DNA from: Pleurodeles waltl
Taxonomy: Eukaryota; Chordata; Amphibia; Caudata; Salamandridae
Length of the DNA: 64,000 nt
NCBI RefSeq assembly: GCF_031143425.1
Contig: NC_090443.1
Coordinates: forward strand, 1,060,934,423 to 1,060,998,422
Reading direction: 5' to 3'
The translations under genes were made by a program, and so were the position numbers. The notes below the pieces were generated by a model. The model was not told where the DNA came from. It saw only the letters and a program-made list of their open reading frames with translations, and searched no databases. Within the stretch, counting starts at the first letter, position 1, and each line of letters starts with the position of its first letter. Positions 34,135 to 44,581 of this stretch are shown here, piece after piece.

Positions 34135-35176
34135 GGGGGTCATTTCAACCTCGTCGGTCTATTCACAAGACCGCCGAGGGACCGCCGTGCTGAAGACCAC
34201 CAGTGCTGGCGGTTTTCCGCTCGGCGAATTATGACTGCTGGCAGCCCTCCGTCCTTTTCCGGATGGAGAGCCGCCAGCAGCCATACTGGCGGTCAGCGGG
34301 GAAGTGGAGGTTGCTCCACCTCCACCGCCCGTCAACAGAACACTGCCCACCGAATCACGTTACGTGATTCGGCGTGGCGGTGTTCTGTTGACGGGGTGCT
34401 GGCGGCAGAGCAGCCTCCATGGATCCCGTCCCTTCCTGGAGGATCAACGGACTGGGTAAGTTGATTGTCCGTTAGGGGAGGGGGGTGGGGGTGTGTTGTG
34501 TGTGTGCATGGGTGTGTGCGTGTGAGTATGAAGAGGGGGTGTCTGAGTGCGTGTATGCATGCGGGGGTGTAGTGTGTTTGGAAATGTGTGCGTGTCTGCC
34601 TGTATGTTTGTCTGTATGGATGTGTGTGTGTATGTCTGAATGTGGGTGTGCGTGTATGACTGTGTGTGTGTCTGTTGGCATGTTTCTTTGTGTGGGTATG
34701 TGTGTTGGTGGCGTCTGCATGCGTGTTGGGTGTGTGTCTGTGTAGTGATGTTGGGGGTAGGGGTGGGGAGGAGGGTCCTGCCACCTTTGGAGGGTGTCAG
34801 GGGGGTGGGGGGTGTCAGGGAAGGACTTGGGGTGGGGGGGGTGGGGGGGGATGGGGGAGACCCCTATCAGTGCCAGGGAAGGGATTCCCTGTGACTGATA
34901 GTGCTTACCGCCATGGATTTCATGGCGGTGCCCAACCCCATGAAATCCATGGCAGTCAGCCGGGTCATGATACTGCCGGTGGTCTTGTGACGGTCGCCGG
35001 GCTGGAGACCCAAGTCTCCAGCCCAGCGGTCGTCTCCGCCCTGGCAGTCAGTTCGGAGAAGTGGCAGATAACCATGGCGGTAACCGCCATGATCATGATT
35101 CCAATTTTTTTACCGCCAGCCTGTTGGCGGTAAGACCGCCACTTCTCCGCCAACTGCCAGGGTCGTAATGAGGGCC
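34135..35176. mobile_element. Nested non-autonomous Harbinger-type element (1042 bp)
   Basis: The ends GGGGGTCATTTCAACC and (inward) GGCCCTCATTACGACCC are flanked by TAT on both sides (34132-34134, 35177-35179). It encodes no transposase. The middle (about 34470-34760) is GT-rich simple sequence, and both ends are full of GGCGG/CCGCC hairpins. It interrupts the solo LTR of HC. The corresponding site in HA (about 4650-4665) is empty. Confidence 0.8.
34331..34392. repeat. 62-bp near-perfect palindrome
   Basis: The arms GTCAACAGAACAC and GTGTTCTGTTGAC, with the inner arms CCGAATCACGT and ACGTGATTCGG, fold with only a few mismatches. A second hairpin, GGGCTGGAGAC-CCAA-GTCTCCAGCCC, lies near 34998-35023 in the same element. 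Confidence 0.85.
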
Positions 35177-36650
35177 TATATTTTCCTCAAAAGACATTTA
35201 CCTCAGAAGCGCGCTCTCTCCACACAGCTGATTCCTGTCAAACCTCAGTTGAAGTGCGAAGCTTCCAAGTGGCACGCATATCCTAGCAACTAAACTGAAT
35301 GCAACACTAGTACTGCAACTTAACCTTCTGGACTTGTGTCAGCCATCTTGGATTTCTCTATGTGACTCTTTCCTTGTATTGAACGTAATACTGCTTGGCA
35401 AACCTTCCTCCAGCTAGAATGTCATTGTCTCCACTGTGGATACCTTTTTGCCTGCATTCTAATTGCTTTTCTTAGACATTTCACTGATTCCGCATGGCAA
35501 GTTTGTGTGGTCATGACAATAAGAATCAGAAAAACTATCACTCCATGAATGTACAATTGGTGTGTACTGCTGATCAGTACATATCACATGTCAATGTCAG
35601 GTTCCCAGGATCAGTCCATGATTAATTTGTCCTGAGAAACACAAGTGTGCCACACATGATGAGACAACTACAAGGGGACAGAGGTTGGCTCATAGGTGAG
35701 TGTGTATGACACCGGATCAGTTACAAAGCTGACAGCCAGGCTGTTTGCAAGTAAAGGCAGTTTGTTCAAGACCTCTTTTGCCCATTTTTGCAGGTGATTC
35801 TGGCTACCCCAACATGCAATGGCACCTGCACCTGTGAGGAATCCCAGGACAGATGCATAGAGGAATTATAATGAGGCCCATGGACATACTAGGAGGGTGA
35901 TTGAGCACACTATAGGACTCCTGAAGGCTAGATTTTATTGTCTCCATCTCTCTGGGGGATCCCAGCACTATGTCCCTGACAAGGTGTGTAAGATAGTGGT
36001 GGCCTGCTGCACGCTGCACAACTTGGCTGTGAGGAAATCTATCCCACTTCTGGAAGAGGAGGGTGCTGTTCAACCAGCCCTGCAACCTCGGAGAGGGGAT
36101 GAGAGTGATGGTGAAGAAGAGGGGGAAGATCTCAACTCCAGGACCCAGCTAATCCGGCTATACTTCCAGTGATGCTAGGGGACTGTTCAATGATGCTGCT
36201 CTCTTCACTGCATAGTCACAGTCTGTCTCATGTAATAAGAACTGTGGTGTCTTTTGTCAGTGACAATGCTAAATGATGACTGAACTGAACCCAATATTAG
36301 GTGCAGTGTGACACACTTCAGACACTACATTGCTTTGGATCCCCTCCTGCAATAAAAGTGTGATTATGATAGTAACTGGCTAATGCATACACAACCACAA
36401 TTGATTTCTCATATTGATGAGGTACGTACGATTTGAGTGCATAGGTGTATTCATTCAATGGCAATATATACATACGGGTTGGGACAGTGAAAGGGAGTGG
36501 GCACATGGTGAAAAACATACTCAGGTACATATGCTCAGCTGTTGGTAGCACTGGTTTTTAGTCCATGTGGACATTGGAAGATGGTGTGATGGCAGTGGCA
36601 TGTCAACAAGGTAGCTCAGTGACACACAAGGGAGGCAGTTCACGGTAGAG

Positions 36651-38224
36651 TCACTTCCTGGCGCTGGGCTTGATCTCGGCTGGTGTTTCAGTGGCATATC
36701 TGGGTCTGAGGGCACGTTTGCGAAGGTGCAGCTGGGCTGCAGGGGTAGGGGTGCTGGTTTCCTGTGTGTCATATGGCAGTGCCACCAGTCCAGTGGTTGC
36801 TGCTGATGTAGAAGGCAGGGCAGTGTCCTGGCTAGTTGTAGGGGATTGCAGGTGGCTGGAGAACTCAGGTTGGCTGTGGTACTGGTGCTGCAGCACCCCT
36901 GCAATGGAGGCCATGGTGGCATTGAGCTGTTTCCATTGCTTCATGGCCTCATGGTGGTGTGCTATCTGCAGCCTCTGATTCTGCTCCAGGGTGGCCAGGA
37001 TCCGGCCCATCCTATCCTGGGTATGGTGGTAGGCTCCCAGGACTTCAGATATCACCTTTTGGGATGCTGCATCCATCCCTTGGCCAACCCTGGGCCACTG
37101 ATGCTCTCCTACTGGCCCTAGCCCCCTGCGCCTGTGTCCCCTGCACAGGTATGGCAGTCCCATTTGCAGTTGGCCCTTCATCATTCTGCCTGTAGATGGT
37201 TGGAGACTCTGGCCTCTGCATATGTGGGCAGCCAGTCTGTGGCTGGGAGACACTGGTATGGGGTTGTTTGGTCAGAGCTGATGATGGTGGCTGAGTGGTA
37301 GGGGTGTCAATGGTATCCTGGGTGGGGAATCTGGAGGGTGACAGTCCAGGACTGTGTGATGGGCCAGGGAGTTACTCTGTGTCCAGACATCCCTCTGCAC
37401 TCTCCTGAGTGGGGCATCCATCTTCAGGTGGAGGGCTGGCACTACTTGACGTCTCCGTCCGGATGGCATGGGTGGTGGTGCCTGTGTGTGGGGGACTAGA
37501 CATGGGGATGTCAGGTACTTTTTTGGCAATTGCTGCACTGGTCTGCACTATTTGATGCTTATATTCCCCTGTAGTGGCATGCAGGGTCTCTTCATGTACA
37601 TTTTGTTCCATTATATGTAGGTGGTGTAGGTGATTGTGGGTGCTGTAGTGACACTGGTATTCCATGCAGGGGTAGGTGACGTGCACAGGGGGCTGGATGG
37701 AGATTTGTTTGTGGGATTGTGGGCATGCAGGGAACTTGGATGTGGGTGTTGTGGCCTGGGTAGCAAATGGGGTCCTGGTGGTAGTGAGAGGATGAGGTGG
37801 TACATGCATTACAGGTGTGGCGGATATGAAGAAATTGTAGTTGACTTACCCAAGTCCAGTCCTCCGGTGAGTCCAGTGAGGTCCTCATGGTGCAGGATAG
37901 CCAGGACCTTTTCCTTTCAGTAGGTGTATTCGATGGTAGTAGGTGTGGGACCACCACCAGTCTTCTGGATGGAAATGTATTGCCTGGATGCATAGACAGA
38001 ACCTTCCAGCGCAGGTCGTTCCATCTCTTCCGGATGTCATCTCTTGTGCGTGAATGGTTTCCCACTGCGTTGACCTTGTTGACTATCGGCTGCCAAGCCC
38101 CATATTCCTGGCCACGTGTGTCTGCTGCACCTGTGCCCCAAATAGTTGTGGCTTGACCCTGAGTATTTTGTTCACCATGGTGCTTAGTTCCCTTTCTGTG
38201 AAGCGGGGTGCTTAGGGGTGCCAT
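36651..38224 (-). pseudogene. Harbinger gene 3, second Myb/SANT-like protein (HC)
   Basis: The ATG is at 38224 (MAPLSTP). Exon 1 (to 37850; donor TTGG|GTAAGTC) carries a frameshifted Myb/SANT domain: FTERELSTMV-like, VKPQLFGAQVQQT-like and RTRDDIRKRWNDLRWKV. Exon 2 holds a Ser/Thr/Pro-rich stretch and then EVLGAYHHTQDRMGRILATL and NQRLQIAHHHEAMKQWKQL, a likely coiled coil, followed by a basic tail ending RKRALRPRYATETPAEIKP. The last 200 codons (37253-36651) remain open. Several frameshifts make exon 1 non-functional. Confidence 0.7.
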
Positions 38225-38642
38225 GGTATGTGTTGTGGGTGGTGTGTTGTAGGTGTATTGGTGAGGGTGCTGTTGTGTGTTTGAGTGTGTGGCTTGTGTT
38301 GGTGTTTGGGGTATGTATGGGTTTGGGTGGTGTATTTGTTTGTGTGACTTGTTTAATGTTGAGTTCAGTGTATGTGTATTGTGTTGTCAATATCTGTCGT
38401 GCTATTGGCATTGCAAAGGATTGTGGGGTTTATATGTGAGTGTGTTATCATGTTGTGGATGTTTGTCAGGTGTGTGGGTTTCAAACTTCCCAAAGTGTGC
38501 ATTCGTTGTTGGCAGGTCCCATTGTTGGCCATGGCGGTTCGCCAATAGTCGTTCGGCATTCACTGTCTGCCAAACTGATTTGTTCTGTTCACCGTTGGCA
38601 CGGCGGTCGGCGGTGATTACCGTCAAGTTCATAATGAGGGCC

Positions 38643-38842
38643 AAGGTCATTGATCAGTTTGTACTGCTGAAACAGATGTTGCAACATGTAGTAGTTTGAA
38701 TTCCAACGTGTTGGCACCTCCTGTATGAATGCTTTAACCAGTACTCTATTAGCACACTGAATGATCCTCAGCTCCTGCTGGGTTTTAAAAGAATGGCTGA
38801 AAAGAGTGCAGATTATTGTGTAGGTTTCAATATGTAGCTGAC
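38643..38842 (-). pseudogene. hAT transposase, middle piece
   Basis: This 200-bp strip between Harbinger HC and HD reads, on the minus strand, ELRIIQCANRVLVKAFIQEV, PTRWNSNYYMLQHLFQQYKL and INDL. PTRWNSTYYML-like sequence is a hallmark of hAT transposases of the ZBED type. The frame joins that of 46692-48000 once HD and one copy of its TAT target duplication are set aside. Confidence 0.8.
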
Positions 38843-39173
38843 TATGGCCCTCATTACAACCCTGGCGGTTGGTGATAAAGCGGAGGTAATACTGCCAACA
38901 GGCCGGCGGTAACAAAAAGGAAATTATGACCACGGTGCAAACCACCCACACAGACAGCCACTTTAACACACCGACCGCCATGGCGGTCGCAACAAGCACC
39001 GTAGCGGAAACCACCAACAGCCAGGCAGAAGACAATGTACCGCCCACACTATTACAACAGGCCTATCCGCCACCTTTTCCATGGCGGTACCAATGACATC
39101 AAAAGCACAGCAGAAACAGTACACAGAAGGCAAAGGACTCACCTCTGGAGACTCAGGGAAGAACCACAACACC

Positions 39174-39255
39174 ATGGAGCCGAGTTGCAGGTGTTCCCCA
39201 TGCTCATTTATCTCCTTCTTCACTATGAACATCAACGCCGGCGAAGACGACCACG
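39174..39255 (+). pseudogene. Harbinger transposase exon 1 (HD)
   Basis: 82 bp from ATG to a GTGAGT donor. One base is missing just after the second codon compared with the 83-bp homologues. The conserved frame ELQVFPMLIYLLLHYEHQ then an Arg run is therefore displaced from the ATG. Confidence 0.6.
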
Positions 39256-39725
39256 GTGAGTACAGCCGCCTGGCACACAAGGGAGGGAGGGAGGAAAAAG
39301 AGAGTGACATACACGCAACACCTCCACCCCAACACCAGACACACAAGCAGATGCAGCAAGAAAACATATTTACCCTGTACCCCTCAGGAATAATGCAAGG
39401 ACAAAAGGAATTGATTAAATTTAGTGTAATAAGATAAAATATTAGAAATGTGCACTAAAAATGAAAACAGTATATACATATATACAAATGGAGGGACACA
39501 GCCCAGTCCACAATGTCCATGGGCCACAAGGCCACATCACATAGGCCAAGGCCCCACTTGACTCCTGCAAAAACACGGAGTGAACACCGCAGGGGCATCA
39601 GGTCGAAAATACACAGGCACCTCTGGGGGACAGGGAAGGGTGGGGCACATCAACCGGAAGGTGGTACAACGCCACTGGTCCTGGACGGGGCTACATGCCC
39701 TGTGCGATGTCCTGGGGAGTGCAAG

Positions 39726-39945
39726 GCCACAGTCTCTCAAGTGGGTGGTTTGCCCACTGCTTGGTCCTAGGGAGTGTTAAGCCACAGTCTCTCTAGTGGG
39801 TGGTTTGCCCACTGCTTGGTCCTGGGGAGCGCAAAGCCACAGTCTCTCTAGTGGGTGCTTTGCCACTGCTTGGTCCTGGGGAGTGCAACGCCACAGTCTC
39901 TCAAGTGTGTGGCTTCTTCCACTGGCTCTGGAGGGGGCTTTGTGC
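39726..39945. repeat. 54-55 bp tandem repeat, 4 units
   Basis: Units starting GCCACAGTCTCTC lie at 39726, 39781, 39836 and 39890. They share GTGGTTTGCCCACTGCTTGG and CCTGGGGAGTGCAA. A fifth, decayed unit may be near 40030. They lie in the 3' part of gene 1 of HD and are absent from HC. Confidence 0.85.
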
Positions 39946-40094
39946 CCAGTGTCCTTCATCCTGGCAAGGAGGGGGGGAGTGGATGGCTTCTTCCACTGAT
40001 TCGGGAGGGGGCTTTGTGGCCAGTGATGCTGATCTTGGTGAGTACAAGGTCACAGTCTCCCACCTGGGTGTCACACCCACAGGATTTGCATGGT

Positions 40095-42563
40095 TCAGAA
40101 TGCACTACAGTCCATGGAGGCAGGACTGCGCACTGCCAGCCGGAGGTGACGGCTGCTCAGTGGTGGCAGTAGTGGGGCTGGAGTTGGGCCTGGCAGAAGT
40201 GGGGAGAGGCTACTGCCCTTCCCCTGCAGCCTCAGATGGCTGCCCACTGGGGCTGCTGGCGGTGCTGGCAGTGGTGGGTGAATGCTCCTGCCCGTCCCCT
40301 GCAGCCTCAGATGGCTGAACCGCCATGGTTGGTGGTGGGGGCTCAGAATCAGCACCAGGCCTCCTGTCCTTCCTGCCTCCTTGCCCTTCACCTTGGCAGC
40401 TGGTGCAGGCACTCTGTCAGTGCTGATGGCTGGTTCCCTGGAGCCTCTCCTACCTGCAGTAGCTGCCGACACTGCTGTGGCCGTGGACTGGGTGGCTGAG
40501 GTGCTCGTCTGGGGTAGGGAAGAGGTCAACAGCAGAGTGGAAAAGCTTCTTAGGGACACTGGGGCGGAATGAGGGTGAAGGGTTGGGAGTGGAGTGGAGT
40601 GGAGGAAGAGCTAGTGGTTGTTGGAGGTGCCTGTCTGCTGTGTTTGCGTGCTGGTGCATGGGCTGGATGCCGTTGTGAGGTGGATGGTTGTTGGGTGTCT
40701 GAGTGCTTGCGTTTGTGTACTTTGGGAGGAGGGGGCACAGACACAGTGGGAGAGGACACAGGGGACGTGAGCATGAATGTAGTGGTGGTGACTGTCAGTG
40801 AGGGGTGTGTAGTAATAGGCGTGATGGTGATGGCAGCAGTGGATGAACATGTAGTGCATGCAGGTGTGAGTGGAGACGCTACTGGAAGGGTGTTGGACGA
40901 TGACGTCGAGTGGGACACAGTGGAGGCAGTGGATGTTAGTGTGTCTGCATCTGGATGGTGTTTGCGAGAGTGCCTGTGTAATGATGTGTGGTGCTTGTGT
41001 TTGCCTGAGCCACTCTTGTGTGTTGTCTTGGGTGCATGCTTGTCTGAATGTGTGCTTGGAATAGGTTGGGGTTCAGGGGAATGGGACTGGGCAGAGGAAG
41101 TTGGAGGGGGGAGAATAGAAGCAGGGACAATGGCTGCCATCAGGGAGCCTGGATTGATCTCTGTTGGGCCACCATACTAGAGTGAATGCCCTCCAGGAAT
41201 GCATTTGTTTGTTGCAAATGGCCTGAGATGGACCTCAGGAGGTCAATAGCCTCCTCACTCAGGGCAGCAGGGCCAACTGGGGCAGGGTCTGAGGTGCCTG
41301 GGGCGAAGGAGATGCCCACCCTCCTGGGTGAGCGGGCATGGGAAACATGCTGAAGGGCTGCTGGGGGGGCGGTGCTGGTACGGGGGTGGGGGCTGTATCT
41401 ATAGTTGGGGTGGCCACAGAGGTGACCGGCACAACCAGGGAGCTTCTATCGGAGGAGGTATCACTGTTGGAACTGTCCTCTCCAGTCTCCGCTGTGGTGC
41501 TCCCCTCACCCTCGGTCCCATTAATGCCCTCACCATCAGTGGATTTGGCCTCCTGGGCCATGTGGGATGCAGCTCCCTCTGTCGCCGGTGCCGCTGCTCC
41601 TCTGACAGATGATGCTAATGCACAGAAGGCCAGGGTGACAAAACAAAAGGGGGGGAGACAAAGGATACACTTGGTCAATGGCTGCACCACTACCACCGTT
41701 GGCGAACATAGCACCCTCACACAGGGAACAGGCCTACCACTATGCAATGCACTACTAGTCACAATGCTAGTCACCAGCCCAAGGACAGGAATAACTAACT
41801 CCAATAGCAGCATACCTCACACCCACAGACCAGTTCCCAGTAGTGGATGCTTACTAGCTTAGTAGGAGGTGGGGTTCATCAGCCCCTGCCCAACATGGGA
41901 CCTACCCTGCAATGTCAGGCCTGCCGTAGGGGCACCCATAGTCCCCCATCCCCCACCCAGAGACCACCCCACCAGGTGCAAGTAGTATATTGGGAAATTG
42001 TACTCACCCCCTTGTGGCTGCTGTGATGCCCTCAAGCTCCCATCCAGATCCGGATAGGCCACCGCCAGTATGCAGGCCATCAGGGGGGTCAGGGTTCATT
42101 GCGCACCCCTTCCTCATTGGGTGGCCATCCTCAGCTGGGCCTCCCTGTCTTCCGTGCCCAGCATCTCAGATCCTCCCACCGTTTGCGACAGGGTCCGCAC
42201 GTCCTTGACGATGGCACGCCATATACCCTTCTTTTGATGGGTGCTGACCTGCAGGGAAATAAACAAAGAAAAAGGTATCAGCCATACTGTCCGGCCTGTT
42301 ACACTCATGACCCACCATATCCCTCACATTCCCTTATGCACAGACATTGCCCAGTATACATGCAGCACGCTGCCCAGGACTCTTACACCACCCCCCTCTT
42401 ACATGAGGCCCTCACACACAGCACTCCATACATTCATGCCTCATGCATTGTGCTTGGTCTGGAGGCCCATACAGCATTCGGTACTGGGGTAGAACCCCAT
42501 CCACCAGTCTCTCCAATGCGCAGTGGTGAAGGCCGGGGCCCTTCCCCTAGTGACTCGAGCCAT
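40095..42563 (-). pseudogene. Harbinger gene 1, first Myb/SANT-like protein (HD)
   Basis: The ATG is at 42563 (MARVTRGRAPAFT). A small deletion then shifts the frame before the LERLVDGVLPQY-like block, and the exon 1 donor is lost. Exon 2 (42248-42008, acceptor CCCTGCAG, donor GGGG|GTGAGT) encodes VSTHQKKGIWRAIVKDVRTL, then, after a roughly 28-bp deletion, RKRWEDLRCWARKTG and ILAVAYPDLDGSLRASQQPQ. Exon 3 (from 41614) encodes an acidic Ser/Thr-rich linker with NSDTSSDRSSLVV, then ALSEEAIDLLRSISGHLQQ as a likely helix, and a His/Ser/Thr/Pro tail. A DNA-binding partner role is inferred from the Myb/SANT fold. Confidence 0.7.
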
Positions 42564-43020
42564 GGTCGGTTCCAATCACAGGTCACAGCAGCACTTGCAG
42601 AGTAGCTCCTCTCCTGTTAAAGGTCAGGTAGCAAGTGAGAGAACAGATATAAAATGGCGGTCACGTCCGCGGCAGTGCGTACCGTCACCGCCGGCGTACA
42701 TCACCATTGGCCACTGTAACCCATAGGGCCCAATGATAACCAATGAGGAGTTGCACGGCTGTACTCAACTGCCTCCCCCAACGGCGCACGTCAGCAAAAT
42801 TACCTCATTTCCACCTGTCCATCCACACAGGACCGGGGAACGCCATTTTAGTGGGGGACAGGCCATGGCACCTAACTGCGTCACAGTACACATAGGCACC
42901 ATTTGGGCCTGTCCAACAACATACTGTTTCAGCCACAACATGCAATGCAGTGTACAGTTTGGAAATGTGGAATACTGACCAGCCGTTCACCGTTTTGCCC
43001 CCTGGATAACAACTGCTGAG

Positions 43021-44120
43021 GATGAATGGGAGATGGAGACATCCCCCTGTGTACAGGCCCCTGGTGGACTTGGCAATAATGGAGGACAGGCACATTATCC
43101 TCACCTACAGACTTGACAAGGCCACAATCACAGAGCTTTTTGCTCAATTGGAGCCAGACCTAATATCAGCTATCTGTCACCCCACTGGGATCCCCCCTCT
43201 AGTGCAAGTCCTATTGGTGCTCCATTTCTTAGCAACTGGTTCTTTCCAAGTGACAGTGTGCTTGGCAGCAGGCATGTATCTGCCAATGTTCTCAATAGTG
43301 CTGACCAGAGTGTTGTCTGCCCTGATTAAAGACATGCGCAGCTACATTGTTTTCCCCCAGGTTGAGGATTTGGCCACAGTGAAAGCTGATTTCTATGCAA
43401 TGGAACATATCCCCAACATTATTGGGGCTATTGCTGGTATACATATTGCATTTGCCCCCCCTCGGAGAAATGAACAGGTGTTCTGAAATCGAAAGTGCTT
43501 TCATTTGATGAATGTGCAGATAGTGTGCCTGGCGGACCAGTACATCTCCCATGTCAATGCAAAGTATCCTGTGTCTGTGCATGATGCTTTTATCCTGAGG
43601 AATAGCAGCATCCCATATGTGATGGCTCAACTCCAGAGGCACCAGGTGTGGCTAATAGATGAGCCCATGGTTATCACCCAGTATATGTTGGAGTATGGGT
43701 ATGGTAAGGGCCCTAAGGGTTAGTGTTTGGATAACAGGTATCCCTCGATATTTGCAGGTGACTCTGGTTACCCCAACCTCTCATGGCTACTGACCCCTAT
43801 GAGGAATCCCAGTACAAGGGCAAAGGAATGTTATAATAAGGCACATGGGCAAAGAAGAATAATCTAGAGGACATTTGGCCTCCTGAAGGCCAGGTTTCGG
43901 TGCCTCCATCTAACAGGTGGTTCCCTGTGCTACTCACCCAAGAAGGTCTGCCAGATCATTGTGGCCTGCTGTATGTTGCACATACTTGCCTTGAGACGCC
44001 AGGTGCCTTTTCTGCAGGAGGATGAGGCTAGAGATGGGCGCTGTGGACCATGACAAAGAGGAGGCAGAGGACGAGGATGAGGACTACAGAACATCAATCA
44101 TTTGACAGTACTTCCAGTAG
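43021..44120 (+). pseudogene. HARBI1-like DDE transposase, catalytically dead (HD)
   Basis: Exon 2 begins at 43021 (MNGRWRHPPVYRPLVDL) and is open for about 154 codons. It shows LHFLATGSFQVTVCLAAGM and then IIGAIAGIHIAF, where the first catalytic Asp is Ala (GCT, 43433-43435). A stop follows the RNEQVF motif (near 43484). The second Asp is kept (YPVSVHDAFILRNSS, 43583-43585), but the catalytic Glu codon has become TAG (43865-43867) in the RII-RTFGLLKARF motif. The intron donor GGTGAGC has become GATGAGC at 43658-43660; the acceptor before 43758 is normal. It cannot encode an active transposase. Confidence 0.85.
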
Positions 44121-44581
44121 GACACAGGTAGGACACGGTAACTTCACCTTCCATTGACAGTTTTGTGTTCGACATTGTACATGGCAGGCTGTTTTTCACA
44201 CTACTATGGCCACTTACTGAACCCTTTGGCATCTCTATTTGCAGATATCTGTGCCCCACTCTGACTCCTGGTGTGTTGACTGCAGCCAACTACAGGTCAT
44301 ACCTATGTATAGGCAATGTTTACAGCTTGTTAAACAAATACATAGTTGAATCAATTGACAGATTCCATACTTGTAGTTTTACCAAGGGAGTTTATTTAGG
44401 TGCTAATAAGTGGAGGGGGATGTGCAATGGGCTGGGGTGATGGTGGTGGAATGTGCAAGAGAGAGTCCAGTCTATGTGGATCACAGGTGCATTGTCCAAG
44501 GGGGCATAGGAAGTGGAGCAACGGCAGTTCAAGGTGGACAGGGTGACAAAGTGGGACACAAGGGTGACATTCAGGAGAGTC

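Larger units (their letters stand above)
33235..35518 (+). mobile_element. Solo LTR inside HC transposase, itself containing an insertion
   Basis: The ends TGTCACAG and TCATGACA, flanked by ATAGG (33230-33234) and the decayed ATAAG (35519-35523), mark it as the same LTR insertion as 3717-4992. Without the nested 1042-bp element it is about 1.24 kb. It holds an expanded 69-bp array. Confidence 0.75.
32761..36172 (+). pseudogene. HARBI1-like DDE transposase, broken but triad intact (HC)
   Basis: The acceptor CAG before 32761 puts exon 2 in phase with exon 1 (83 bp + 37 nt before PMVDLDTMEERHII). All three catalytic residues are still encoded: GAIDGTHIAL (Asp, 33181-33183), SVHD (Asp, 35620-35622) and VIEHTIGLLKARF (Glu, 35903-35905). 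However, stops follow exon 2's start (TGATGA), a stop follows the second Asp (35623-35625), and frameshifts occur near 33070-33120. A solo LTR sits after 33234. The intron 35696-35793 has normal splice sites. An acidic tail (DESDGEEEGEDLNSR) ends at TGA 36170-36172. Confidence 0.8.
28944..38642 (+). mobile_element. Harbinger HC, near-complete, with nested LTR
   Basis: The left TIR GGTGGTCATTATGGACATGA and the right TIR (inward GGCCCTCATTATGAACTTGA) match over about 26 bp. The element carries all three genes: transposase (exon 1 at 29257, catalytic exons 32761-36172, plus strand), gene 1 (about 29749-32215, minus) and gene 3 (36651-38224, minus). Size is 9.7 kb, or about 7.4 kb without the LTR and its nested element. 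The flanking triplets are ATA and AAG, so no matching target duplication remains. Confidence 0.8.

Noticed and set aside
34332..34784. 150-codon minus-strand frame rich in Thr and His, and similar plus-strand Cys/Val frames
   Set aside because: They translate a GT-rich simple repeat in a non-autonomous element.
28941..38645. A perfect triplet duplication around Harbinger HC
   Set aside because: The left triplet is ATA and the right is AAG. Unlike HD and the nested element there is no match, so it was not claimed.
39726..39945. Regular 54-55 bp repeats considered as a CRISPR-like array
   Set aside because: There are no unique spacers between identical repeats, the units are head-to-tail, and the setting is eukaryotic.
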